A stretch of 64,000 nt of DNA from JAHEJA01 sp965656445. Lineage in GTDB: Bacteria > Pseudomonadota > Alphaproteobacteria > Rhodobacterales > Rhodobacteraceae. The notes under the pieces are model-generated. The model had not been told where the DNA came from, did not search any database, and saw only the letters and a program-made list of their open reading frames with translations. The DNA is taken from contig CBFHKO010000001.1 in the NCBI GenBank assembly GCA_965656445.1, positions 1 to 64,000 of the forward strand. The letters run 5' to 3'. This document shows, one piece after another, positions 35,040 to 43,633 of this stretch. The first letter of the stretch is position 1. Each line of letters starts with the position of its first letter. A program made the translations under genes and the position numbers.

Positions 35040-35909
35040 GTGAGTAATAACATTTGGGCAGCTGCTCTTTATATGTCTGGGGCAATCGCCTCTTTTTCCA
35101 TGATGGCGATTGCGGGCCGTTATATCAGCTGGGAATTAGATACATTTGAAATCATGACCTATCGATCTGTGGTTGGGTTTGCGATTATGGTCACATTTAT
35201 AACACTGTCTGGAAAATGGTCTCTCATCCCGACACAAAAACTTGGCACACACATCATCCGCAATGCCTTCCATTTTTCTGGTCAAAACTTGTGGTTTTTC
35301 GCGATTACAGCCGCTCCTTTGGCCCAAGTCTTTGCCCTCGAATTCACCTCGCCGCTTTGGGTTCTCTTGCTATCCCCCTTGTTTTTGAACGAACGCCTGA
35401 CGAGTTTGCGCGTTCTTGCGGGTCTCTTGGGATTTGTGGGCATCTTGTTTGTGGCACGCCCCTTTTCAGATGAGATTTCAATTGGTGTTATGACGGCGGC
35501 TCTTTCGGCCATTGGGTTTGCGGGATCTATTATCTTTACAAAGCATCTCACAAAATCAGAGAAAACCGTCACCATTCTGTTTTACCTCACGGCGATACAG
35601 TTTGTCTTTGGACTACTCTGTGCAGGCATCGATGGGGACATTGCGCTGCCCTCTTTCGCCTCATTGGGATGGGTGGTTGTCATTGGGGGCGCTGGCCTGT
35701 TGGCGCATTTCTGTTTGACAACAGCCCTGACATTGGCCCCTGCAACAGTCGTTGTCCCGATTGATTTCATCCGCCTCCCTGTGATCGCAATTATCGGCAT
35801 GATCCTCTTTGAAGAAGGCATCGACATCTATGTTTTTATAGGCGCCTTTTTGATCGTTTCAGGAAATTATGCCAACCTTTGGTACGAAAGCCGCCACCGA
35901 GAAAGCTAA
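35040..35909 (+). CDS. EamA-type DMT transporter
   Basis: Inner-membrane transporter of 289 residues with ten predicted helices in two EamA repeats (about 5-135 and 147-285), belonging to the drug/metabolite transporter superfamily, whose members usually export amino acids or other metabolites. The GTG start has AGGA about 10 bases upstream. Residues such as the repeat-end EFTSPLWVLLLSP match the family. The substrate is unknown. Confidence 0.88.
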   Translation: MSNNIWAAALYMSGAIASFSMMAIAGRYISWELDTFEIMTYRSVVGFAIMVTFITLSGKWSLIPTQKLGTHIIRNAFHFSGQNLWFFAITAAPLAQVFALEFTSPLWVLLLSPLFLNERLTSLRVLAGLLGFVGILFVARPFSDEISIGVMTAALSAIGFAGSIIFTKHLTKSEKTVTILFYLTAIQFVFGLLCAGIDGDIALPSFASLGWVVVIGGAGLLAHFCLTTALTLAPATVVVPIDFIRLPVIAIIGMILFEEGIDIYVFIGAFLIVSGNYANLWYESRHRES

Positions 35910-35969
35910 GAAATCCATTTGACCCCTTTGCATGCACTCGATACCAAGGCATCAAATAGGATGAATAAC

Positions 35970-36827
35970 ATGATCTATACCTCAGCTCAGGATTGGACCA
36001 ACGCCGCTAACAAGCGCGTTTTATTGTTTGGCATGTCAGGTTTGGGAAAAACCCATGTCTCAAACCTTTTGCGCAATTCTGGAAACTGGTTTCATTATTC
36101 CATCGATTATCGCATTGGCACACGCTATATGGGCGAATTGATTGCCGATAGCTTTAAGAAAGAGGCCATGAAAACGCCTTACCTGCGTGAGCTATTGCTT
36201 TCGGATTCCATATATATTGCGTCTAATATTACCTTTGAAAACCTTGCTCCGCTCTCAACTTATCTTGGCAAGCCTGGAAATTCAGAGAAAGGCGGCATTC
36301 CAATCGACACCTACCGCCGTCGTCAGGATCAACACCGAACTGCCGAGATTGCCGCACTGCTTGACACAGGCCATTTTATCGAGCGGTCTCAAGACATCTA
36401 TGGCTATGAGAATTTTGTATGTGACAGTGGCGGCTCAATTTGCGAAGTCGTTGATCCCGATGACCCAAATGATCCGGTGCTAAAACATCTCTCTGAACAG
36501 ACCCTTTTGGTTTGGATCAAAGGGAGCGATGCCCATAATGACGAACTCGCGCGCCGATTTGATCGCGCACCAAAGCCTATGTATTATCAGCCACAGTTTT
36601 TGACTGAAAAATGGCAGGAATACCTGAGCCTTCACGATCAAGACCCTGAAGATGTGGACCCCGATAGCTTTGTGCGCTGGACATATGCTCAGGCTCTTGC
36701 GCATCGCCAACCCTGCTACGCCGCCATGTCAAATTGGGGCGTCACAGTTGAGGCTGACGAAATTGCTAAGGTTCAATCTGTTGATGATTTCAATGCCTTA
36801 ATCGCTTCTGCTCTTGAGCGTCGATAA
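35970..36827 (+). CDS. conserved P-loop ATPase of unknown role
   Basis: A 285-residue P-loop protein with Walker A GMSGLGKTHVS at about residues 21-31. Later motifs include RRRQDQHR, a probable acidic Walker B (ENFVCDSGGS) and VWIKGSDAHNDELARRFDR. There is no signal peptide. I recognise it only as a conserved 'ATPase' of alphaproteobacteria. An in-frame ATG at 35961 is also possible; AGGA lies 8 bases before the one chosen. A 7-base-pair hairpin spans its stop, ahead of metA. Confidence 0.7.
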   Translation: MIYTSAQDWTNAANKRVLLFGMSGLGKTHVSNLLRNSGNWFHYSIDYRIGTRYMGELIADSFKKEAMKTPYLRELLLSDSIYIASNITFENLAPLSTYLGKPGNSEKGGIPIDTYRRRQDQHRTAEIAALLDTGHFIERSQDIYGYENFVCDSGGSICEVVDPDDPNDPVLKHLSEQTLLVWIKGSDAHNDELARRFDRAPKPMYYQPQFLTEKWQEYLSLHDQDPEDVDPDSFVRWTYAQALAHRQPCYAAMSNWGVTVEADEIAKVQSVDDFNALIASALERR

Positions 36828-36834
36828 CTCAAGA
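36812..36834 (+). terminator. hairpin at ATPase/metA junction
   Basis: TCTTGAG pairs with CTCAAGA over a 9-base loop that includes the ATPase stop codon. No T-run follows directly, so it may be an attenuator or a processing site rather than a terminator. It lacks the conserved bases of a SAM-II riboswitch. Confidence 0.35.
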
Positions 36835-36872
36835 CCTATTTATACCTAAGACACCACATAAGGATTGGTTTA

Positions 36873-37796
36873 ATGCCCATCAAACTTCCCGCCGACCTCC
36901 CTGCCTTTGACGTTCTCAAGCGCGAAGGTGTTATGGTCATGGCAGATGATGACGCATCCCGCCAAGATATTCGGCCTCTGCGTATTGGTCTGCTGAACTT
37001 GATGCCCAAGAAAATCCAAACGGAAAACCAATTTGCCCGTTTGATTGGCGCGACCCCTTTGCAAATAGAATTGTCCCTCATTCGGATGAGTGAGCATCAA
37101 ACACGCAATACGGCTGCGGAACATATGACCAGCTTTTATCGCCCCTTTGACGAGGTCAAAGCAAGCGGCGACAAATTTGATGGCCTCCTTATTACGGGTG
37201 CACCGATCGAGCACCTTCCCTTTGATGAAGTGACCTATTGGCAGGAGCTTAAAGAGGTTTTTGAATGGACACAAACGCATGTGCATTCTACCTTTGGCGT
37301 TTGCTGGGGGGGCATGGCCATGATCAACCATTTTCATGGGATCAAGAAACATCCCCTATCTGCCAAGGCCTTTGGATGTTTCCGTCATCAAAACCTTGCG
37401 CCAACCTCGCCCTATTTGCGTGGATTCTCAGATGATTGCGTTATTCCGGTGAGCCGGTGGACCGAAATCAAACAAGCCGAAGTGGATGCGATCCCAAGTT
37501 TAACCACTTTGTTGGGTAATGATGATTTTGGCCCCTGTTTGATCGAAGACCAAGACCATCGTGCGCTGTTTATCTTTAACCACTTTGAATATGACAGTGA
37601 CACATTGAAACAGGAATATGATCGTGACGTGTCAGAGGGCACAGAGATCAATGTTCCAATCAATTACTACCCAAACAATGATCCTTCTCAACCGCCTCAA
37701 AACAGATGGCGAAGCCACGGGCACCTGTTGTATGGGAACTGGATTAATCAAATTTATCAAACAACCCCCTATGATCTAAATAAAATTGGCTCTTAA
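36873..37796 (+). CDS. metA: MetA homoserine O-acyltransferase, predicted acetyl-specific
   Basis: Cytoplasmic enzyme activating homoserine for methionine synthesis, 307 residues. LNLMPKKIQTENQFARL and the nucleophile C144 in FGVCWGGMA are standard for MetA. The acyl-donor-determining position, Gly111 in E. coli MetA (GAPLG), is Glu113 here (GAPIE). Published work on Bacillus enzymes ties Glu at this position to acetyl-CoA, so this is predicted to be a homoserine O-acetyltransferase despite the usual 'succinyl' name. An alpha/beta hydrolase gene overlaps its end by 11 bases. Confidence 0.93.
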   Translation: MPIKLPADLPAFDVLKREGVMVMADDDASRQDIRPLRIGLLNLMPKKIQTENQFARLIGATPLQIELSLIRMSEHQTRNTAAEHMTSFYRPFDEVKASGDKFDGLLITGAPIEHLPFDEVTYWQELKEVFEWTQTHVHSTFGVCWGGMAMINHFHGIKKHPLSAKAFGCFRHQNLAPTSPYLRGFSDDCVIPVSRWTEIKQAEVDAIPSLTTLLGNDDFGPCLIEDQDHRALFIFNHFEYDSDTLKQEYDRDVSEGTEINVPINYYPNNDPSQPPQNRWRSHGHLLYGNWINQIYQTTPYDLNKIGS

Positions 37797-38754
37797 ACTG
37801 TTCATAATCCTAGCGGCCTTTGCTCTGCTGACCACGATGCTCGCGCATCGTCGCGTAAGGGTCGCACAGTCTTCTACGCCCCCAATTGGTGATTGGCTCG
37901 TCGTGAATGGCAAAGCTGTGCAGTACTTGGTATTGGGCACAGGTCCTGATCTCGTTCTGATCCATGGATCAAATGGAAATATGCGCGACATGACCATGTC
38001 GATTGCATATGAATTATCAACACGTTACCGCGTCATCTTGTTTGACAGACCTGGACATGGCTATACGGAGGCTTTTGACCCGCAAGGCGATCATATCAAG
38101 GATCAAGCGCTCTTGTTCCGCGATGCCGCTCTCATGCTAGGTGCCACGCGTCCAGTTGTTGTGGGACATAGTTTTGGCGGTGCAATTGGTCTAGCCTGGG
38201 CCATCCATGCGCCGCAAAATATCGCAGGGCTCATACCCTTGTCTGCGGTCTCCAACACATGGAGCACGGGATTAACGCTCTTTTACACATTGGCATCGGC
38301 TCCAATCCTCGGCAAAGCCTACTCCACATTTGTTTCTGCTTTTGCTCCGGAACCGCGCATTCACAAGAATATCGCAGCCGTCTTTGCGCCGGATCCTGTG
38401 CCACATGGGTACCGCGCAAATTTCGGGGTGGATATGTTACTTCGGCCTAAATCCATTCACGCGAATGCTTTGCAACGCAAAACCCTTGTCAATCAAATCG
38501 ACGCGCAAGTGACACATTACGGTGACATTTCAATCCCAGTCGATATTGTACATGGAACAGATGACGACACGGTCCCGTTTCACATCCATGCACAAAAGCT
38601 AGCAGAGCAGATACCACAGGCACGGCTCACACCTTTGGAAGGTATCGGGCACATGCCACATCACGCCGCACCCAAAGATGTTATTGCTGCGATAGACCGC
38701 ATGTTCGATAATATTCCACCTAACAATAGCGAGGACACCCATGCTTCCCTTTGA
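37786..38754 (+). CDS. alpha/beta hydrolase with N-terminal anchor
   Basis: A 322-residue alpha/beta hydrolase. A hydrophobic N-terminus (LKLFIILAAFALLTTMLAH) suggests a membrane anchor or signal. The oxyanion HGSNGN, nucleophile elbow GHSFGGA, aspartate in HGTDDDTVP and histidine in GIGHMPHH complete the triad. The start is TTG at 37786, inside metA; an ATG at 37837 is an alternative but would cut the anchor. It overlaps ppk2 by 14 bases, so metA, this gene and ppk2 are probably co-transcribed. Confidence 0.83.
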   Translation: MALKLFIILAAFALLTTMLAHRRVRVAQSSTPPIGDWLVVNGKAVQYLVLGTGPDLVLIHGSNGNMRDMTMSIAYELSTRYRVILFDRPGHGYTEAFDPQGDHIKDQALLFRDAALMLGATRPVVVGHSFGGAIGLAWAIHAPQNIAGLIPLSAVSNTWSTGLTLFYTLASAPILGKAYSTFVSAFAPEPRIHKNIAAVFAPDPVPHGYRANFGVDMLLRPKSIHANALQRKTLVNQIDAQVTHYGDISIPVDIVHGTDDDTVPFHIHAQKLAEQIPQARLTPLEGIGHMPHHAAPKDVIAAIDRMFDNIPPNNSEDTHASL

Positions 38755-39607
38755 TGGTGCAATTCGCGCATTTTATGAACAACAGGCACCCCAAGATATT
38801 CGCGACGCAATCGCGTCCTCCTCGGGCAAGGATATTTTGGACCCAAGCTACCCTTACTCTAAATCCCTCTCTAATAAGAAGTATGAAAAAGACTATCATG
38901 CCCTTCAAATTGAGATGGTCAAATTGCAATCGTGGGTTAACAAAACCGGCCAACGCATCGCCATTGTGTTCGAAGGACGTGACGCGGCGGGAAAAGGCGG
39001 CACAATCAAGCGAGTACGCGAACACCTTAATCCCCGTGGTGCACGTGTCGTGGCCTTGGCCAAACCATCCGAAAAAGAACAGGGTGAATGGTATTTTCAA
39101 AGATATATCAAACACTTGCCAACCGAAGGGGGCATCACGCTCTTTGATCGCAGTTGGTATAACCGCGGCGTCGTTGAAAAAGTCTTTGGCTTTTGCTCCG
39201 ATGAAGAACGTGCCCGATTTTTCAATCAAGTGATCCCCTTTGAAACCATGGTCCAAGAAGACGGGATCTCTCTCATCAAAATTTGGTTAGATGTTGGACA
39301 AGCCGAACAGCTCCGCCGGTTTTTGGACCGTGAAAGCGATCCTTTGAAACAATGGAAGTTGTCCTCAATCGATGTCAAAGGGTTGCAAAAGTGGACTGAA
39401 TATTCCGCCGCTATTTCCGAAACCCTTGAAAAAAGTGATCACAGCGCCGCCCCTTGGACGATTGTGCGCAGTGATGATAAAAAACGAGCACGCCTCGCCG
39501 TCATGCGTCACATTTTGCGACAGTTTGCATATGATGGTCGCGACATGGAGGTTATCGGCCCCAATGATGACGCCATATGCTCTCCAGCAAAGGATCAGCA
39601 TGCCTAA
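38741..39607 (+). CDS. ppk2: Polyphosphate kinase 2
   Basis: Single-domain PPK2-family kinase of 288 residues that moves phosphate between polyphosphate and nucleotides, usually forming NDP or NTP from polyphosphate. Walker A is FEGRDAAGKGGTIKR (about 79-93) and the Walker B/lid region is LFDRSWYNRGVVEKV. Donor and acceptor preference cannot be read from the sequence alone. It overlaps the TetR gene by 8 bases. Confidence 0.93.
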   Translation: MLPFDGAIRAFYEQQAPQDIRDAIASSSGKDILDPSYPYSKSLSNKKYEKDYHALQIEMVKLQSWVNKTGQRIAIVFEGRDAAGKGGTIKRVREHLNPRGARVVALAKPSEKEQGEWYFQRYIKHLPTEGGITLFDRSWYNRGVVEKVFGFCSDEERARFFNQVIPFETMVQEDGISLIKIWLDVGQAEQLRRFLDRESDPLKQWKLSSIDVKGLQKWTEYSAAISETLEKSDHSAAPWTIVRSDDKKRARLAVMRHILRQFAYDGRDMEVIGPNDDAICSPAKDQHA

Positions 39608-40217
39608 ACGCGGCTATCATCATGGCAATCTCAAAGAAGCATTGGTTCAGGCCGCGCTCATTTTGATTACCGAAAAAGGTCCAACAGGCTTTACCCTCTC
39701 TGAGGCGGCAAAACGCGCAGGCGTTACCCCAGCCGCCGTTTATCGTCACTTCGCAGGACGCGAAGATCTAATCGCAGAAGCTGCACGGCAAGGCTATGTC
39801 ATCTTTGCCGATCTGATGCAGCATGCTTACGAAAGCGGTCAGCCCTCTGCTCTCAAAGCGTTTGAAGCAACAGGACGGGCCTATCTCGCCTTTGCGCGCA
39901 GGTACCCCGGTCACTATATTTCAATGTTTGAAAGCGGTATTTCCGTCAATCGCACGCCTGAATTGGCCGCAATATCGCAAAAAGCCCGCGGCGTCTTGGA
40001 AACCGCAGCGCATGAGCTGTGCGAGCATATCCCAGAGGACCGTCGCCCCCCCGCCAGCATGTTTTCGGCCCATATCTGGGCCATGTCGCATGGGGTTGTC
40101 GAACTTTTCGCGCGCAATTCACCAGGTATCCAAAGCCCCTTTGATCCAGAGGACCTGTTAGAAAGCGCAATCGGCGTCTATCTGCGCGGAATGGGCTTGA
40201 TAGACAGCGATATATAA
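39600..40217 (+). CDS. TetR-family regulator
   Basis: A 205-residue TetR-type repressor with an N-terminal helix-turn-helix (FTLSEAAKRAGVTPAAVYRHFAG split across about residues 33-55) and a WHG-type C-terminal ligand domain. The ATG at 39600 lies within the last codons of ppk2, so it may control that operon, though regulated genes are not evident. A GC-rich hairpin follows its stop. Confidence 0.9.
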   Translation: MPKRGYHHGNLKEALVQAALILITEKGPTGFTLSEAAKRAGVTPAAVYRHFAGREDLIAEAARQGYVIFADLMQHAYESGQPSALKAFEATGRAYLAFARRYPGHYISMFESGISVNRTPELAAISQKARGVLETAAHELCEHIPEDRRPPASMFSAHIWAMSHGVVELFARNSPGIQSPFDPEDLLESAIGVYLRGMGLIDSDI

Positions 40218-40220
40218 AGA

Positions 40221-40242
40221 CCCCCCAAGTTTCCTTGGAGGG
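40221..40242. terminator. bidirectional terminator
   Basis: CCCCCCAAG-TTTC-CTTGGAGGG pairs over nine positions with one mismatch between the convergent TetR and BCCT genes. AT-rich sequence follows in both directions. Confidence 0.65.
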
Positions 40243-40266
40243 CCCATTATTTAATGAACAATGGCT

Positions 40267-42089
40267 TTAACTGTCAGCGACACCATGTTTGGCGCGCAAC
40301 CCATCACGGTATAGTGCTTTGGCCAAGGCCACACACATCAACCCCATGACCATTGTAAAAGGCAATGCTCCGATGATCATAGCACTGCGCAGCGCTTCCA
40401 TTGGATCTGCATCGCCACTGGTTCCTGCAACCAAGAGTGTCCCAATCACAAGCGTCAGAATGACACCCCAAACAATGCGGTGCTTGACGGTTGTTTCTTC
40501 GGAACCTGCAGACATGATTGTATTCATAACCAAAATACCTGAGTCCGCAGATGTCACCAAGAACGTCATGATCAAGACAACACACATCACTGTAATTGCC
40601 CCGAGAACTGCAGGGTTGCTGAGCATGGCTTCGAGTGTGACAAACAATTTAGCAGTGTTTGACGCACCAATGATTGCTCCATCAGCCGCACCAGATAGTT
40701 CTAGATCAATCGCAGTTCCACCGAGGATCGTCATCCACGCAAAGCAAACCATTGCTGGAACAAAAACGCAGCCAACAATAAATTCACGCACAGACCGACC
40801 ACGAGAAATGCGGGCCAAGAACAACCCAACAAAAGGTGAAAAGGCAATCCACCAAGCCCAATAGAACGTGGTCCAACCCGCTTGCCATCCAAACTGACGC
40901 CCCTGCTCACCTGCAGAATAAACTGAGGCTAGAACGTCATCAGAGAGTGCCGCCGATCCCCCTCTAGGCCAGCCTTAAAGCTGTCAAACGATCCCCATGC
41001 ATTGGTTGCCCCACCACGGAGTGCATCCGCGTAAGGTGCCGCTTCCGCAGGAAGAGCCGCTGCAAAATCCGCCGCGTCTTGTGGACCAAAGGCCCCAAAG
41101 CTGAGAGAGATGAAGTGGAACATATAATCAACAAATGCTGTCGCATAGGTCGTCATCGCAAATAGAAACGATCCAAAGATCACGAATGTCAAAAGCAAGA
41201 TGACAGACAACACCAAGTTCAAATTGGACAGGTATTTAACCCCTTTGCCAACACCTGACACCGCCGAAATAATTGACAAGCCCATAATGACAACCAAACC
41301 GACCAATAGACCTACTGTGCTTGGTACTGGCGCATCCCCTGTAAGGTTCATCATCCAATCCATGCCAGTGATTGCGTAAAGACCGTCAATGAACTGCGAT
41401 ACGCCAAACCCAATCGTTACGGAAACACCAAGGATAGTGGCAACAACGCCCAACACATCAACGATATCCCCCAAGATGCCATTCATGAGGCGACCAAATA
41501 GAGGTGTCAGCGCTGTGCGGATCGTCAAAGGCATGTCGCGCGTGTATGCATAATATGCCAGAGATAGACCTGTCACAACATAGATCGCCCAGGCATGAAA
41601 CCCATAGTGCAAGAATGTATAGCGATATCCCGATTGCAAGGATGCCTCTGTGTTTGCGGCAACGTCACCAGACAAAACAACTGGGTTTGATCCCCAAAGG
41701 CCCAGTGGCTCTGCGGTGGCAAAGACCATCAATCCGACGCCAAGACCGGCACCGAACATCATAGAGAACCATGAAAAATTCGAAAACTCTTTGGCCTCTC
41801 CTTCGCGCCCCATCACACGACGTCCCGTGCTTGGAATAATCGCGATGACGAAAAGGAAAAAGGCAAATAGGCCTACGATAATGATATAGAACTGGTTGAA
41901 ATCTTCTAACAAGCGCCAGTTCAGGCTCCCCAACACGCCGTTAGCGTTTGCAGGCCATACAAGCGCCCACAAAACCAATGCGACCATGATCCCTTTACTC
42001 AGCAATGCAATGGAAACGCTATTGCCTTCATAAAACCCACGATCAGCCGTTTTGATCTCGAGATCAGTAAATGGCTTTTTAATTGACAT
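40267..42089 (-). pseudogene. BCCT-family transporter, frameshifted
   Basis: Betaine/carnitine/choline-type transporter split by one missing base. The first frame (42089-40929) encodes 386 residues with the N-terminal helices and the family motif GAGLGVGLMVF, then ends in a false tail. The rest continues in another frame from the run of five G (40958-40962; C on the plus strand): adding one G restores ALSDDVLASVYSAGEQG and then the BCCT signature WTTFYWAWWIAFSPFVG, ending at 40267. The complete protein would be about 607 residues. It could be a true inactivating mutation, phase variation in the short G run, or a sequencing error. Such carriers import osmoprotectants or DMSP in marine bacteria. 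Confidence 0.9.
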
Positions 42090-42200
42090 AATGTCCTCCC
42101 TTAAGACACCTGAGTGATCCTCAGGCCCCTCATTGGTAAAGGACGACGTTCATTTTCAGGTTGTTTTTAAGACGAAAGTCAACCTAAATGCGACATCTTG

Positions 42201-42728
42201 TCACCAAAGCGCAGGATCAGAGAGAGCCTCAACACAGGTAAACTGACATACTTCGTCGATAACTTTGTTAGAGTTTAACATCATCGCCTGCCATCCAAAG
42301 TCAAACTCAAGTGAATAAGGCGGGACAAATTTCTGACCCATGTCGACAGTAAATCCATGACGACCGTAATAGTTGGGGTCGCCGTAAACTAGCAATGCGT
42401 CAATACCTTGCTCTGACAATGTTTGCTTTGCATGTGTGACCAACTCAGTCGCAATTCCTTGCCCTTGATGCGCGCTATGCACTGCTAGAGGGGCCAGAAT
42501 GTAAGCGGTCACATCCACGCCTTTGGCGAAATACACGGGGGTAAACCCAACGGCACCTTGTAGCGCGCCATCCACATCATACCCCAAACACAAAGAGGTA
42601 GGATGCGTTTCCTGCGAGATGATTTTCATCATAAGATCATAGGTTACAGGCGCTTCGTCCTGAGAAAATGACTGAAAGAAGACATCTTTCAAGGGCAGCG
42701 CGTCTTGCGGTGTGAGGTGTCGGATCAT
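42201..42728 (-). CDS. YhbS-like GNAT acetyltransferase
   Basis: A 175-residue GNAT acetyltransferase most like the YhbS group, with LAPLAVHSAHQGQGIATEL as the acetyl-CoA motif and LVYGDPNYYGRHGF typical of that group. The substrate is unknown. It stands alone between the BCCT gene and a hairpin. Confidence 0.87.
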   Translation of the reverse strand: MIRHLTPQDALPLKDVFFQSFSQDEAPVTYDLMMKIISQETHPTSLCLGYDVDGALQGAVGFTPVYFAKGVDVTAYILAPLAVHSAHQGQGIATELVTHAKQTLSEQGIDALLVYGDPNYYGRHGFTVDMGQKFVPPYSLEFDFGWQAMMLNSNKVIDEVCQFTCVEALSDPALW

Positions 42729-42796
42729 GAGAATTTAACTGTCCTGAACGAGTGAGAGTCACATAAAGGCGCGTACCATACAATCCATCTAAAACA

Positions 42797-42823
42797 AAAG
42801 GGCCGCGATCTCTGCAGCCCTTT
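42797..42823. terminator. terminator of small membrane protein gene
   Basis: AAAGGGC pairs with GCCCTTT around a 13-base loop, 36 bases after the stop of the membrane-protein gene. The first 14 bases (from 42795) are identical to a hairpin on the other side of that gene at 43331. Confidence 0.65.
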
Positions 42824-42859
42824 CATGCATTATCTCTTGTAGTGAGCCGTTCAACCAAG

Positions 42860-43279
42860 TTAGCTAAAAGCAATAGCCGTCGCCACCAAGACGATGAGCA
42901 GTCCGCCTCTCACAATCCATGCAAGGGTATTCATGACTTGGGCTCGCGGGGGCGCTTGACGGCGGATGGAACGCAGGGTTTCCAAATTTGTGCCCGCCGA
43001 GCCAATTAAAACGGCACTGGCACCCAATAGTTTGACGTGAAATGCGCCGATGCTCGGCAAACCGCCATAAATCGCATTTGCCATCAAATAACCTGTAACC
43101 CAAAGCGTCATCACAGAGATCAGAGCCAAAAGCCCAAGCAGCCGCAAAGAGTTTACAACTTCAAGTGTCGGGCGCGCAGCAGCCTTGGCATGCATGTATT
43201 GGATCACCCAACCACCAACACCAATACCGCCAGCGACCCAAAGTGAGAGAAAATGAAGAATTTTGTAGAGTTCTAGCAT
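42860..43279 (-). CDS. four-helix membrane protein
   Basis: A 139-residue membrane protein with about four hydrophobic helices; it starts MLELYKILHFLSLWVAGG, reminiscent of the helix bundles of CopD/DUF2269-type proteins, but I cannot assign a function. The ATG at 43279 has AGGA 8 bases upstream. The longer frame to 43396 reads through a hairpin and is rejected. It is flanked on both sides by similar hairpins, so it is transcribed alone. Confidence 0.7.
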   Translation of the reverse strand: MLELYKILHFLSLWVAGGIGVGGWVIQYMHAKAAARPTLEVVNSLRLLGLLALISVMTLWVTGYLMANAIYGGLPSIGAFHVKLLGASAVLIGSAGTNLETLRSIRRQAPPRAQVMNTLAWIVRGGLLIVLVATAIAFS

Positions 43280-43330
43280 CGTATTTTCCTGACAGAATGG
43301 CTGCGCCGGTAAACTGAGGCCCATAATGCA

Positions 43331-43361
43331 CAAAAGGGCCGCGAAAACCACGACCCTTTTG
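43331..43361. terminator. hairpin at left edge of islet
   Basis: CAAAAGGGcCG pairs with CGaCCCTTTTG (one mismatch) over a 9-base loop. It shares CAAAAGGGCCGCGA with the hairpin at 42795. It would stop minus-strand transcription coming from the islet, and might be an older end of the rplM-rpsI transcript. Confidence 0.5.
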
Positions 43362-43422
43362 CAAAATAATGTAAAAGCGGAATTAACGCTTTGCAAAGTG
43401 TAAATAACATATTTTTCTAAAT

Positions 43423-43459
43423 ATTACCGTAAGTTAACTTGCGCAACAAAATTACCGTA
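43423..43459. repeat. pair of 9-base direct repeats at islet edge
   Basis: ATTACCGTA occurs at 43423-43431 and 43451-43459, 28 bases apart, within AT-rich DNA just left of the recombinase fragment. Arm-type sites of integrases look like this, but a chance pair cannot be excluded. Confidence 0.25.
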
Positions 43460-43497
43460 CATTAAAAGTACACTCCTCATTTCGACACCAAACATAA

Positions 43498-43623
43498 CAA
43501 AATGTGCCTATCATTGGTGTTCGTGTGCTTGCAGAACTTGCTGGGCACAGCAGTATTGCAACAACGCAGCGATACATTGATGTAAACGCAGAACAGTTAG
43601 CGAATGCTGTAGAGTTGGATTAA
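43498..43623 (+). pseudogene. tyrosine recombinase, C-terminal fragment
   Basis: Forty-one codons on the plus strand read VLAELAGHSSIATTQRYIDV and end at TAA. This is the last catalytic segment of a XerC/D-like recombinase, with the GHSS histidine box and the nucleophile tyrosine in QRYID. An in-frame TAA at 43495 cuts off the rest, so only a scar remains. It lies in the opposite direction to the second recombinase remnant at 44172 and belongs to a different family branch. Confidence 0.85.
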
Positions 43624-43633
43624 TATCGTGCAA

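Noticed and set aside
36812..36872. SAM-II riboswitch ahead of metA
   Set aside because: There is a hairpin in the right place, but the conserved bases after the stem (such as GCTAAA) are absent and the gap is too short.
42860..43396. Longer version of the four-helix membrane protein with a signal-like N-terminus
   Set aside because: The extra 39 codons run through a terminator-like hairpin and lack a ribosome binding site; the ATG at 43279 has AGGA upstream.
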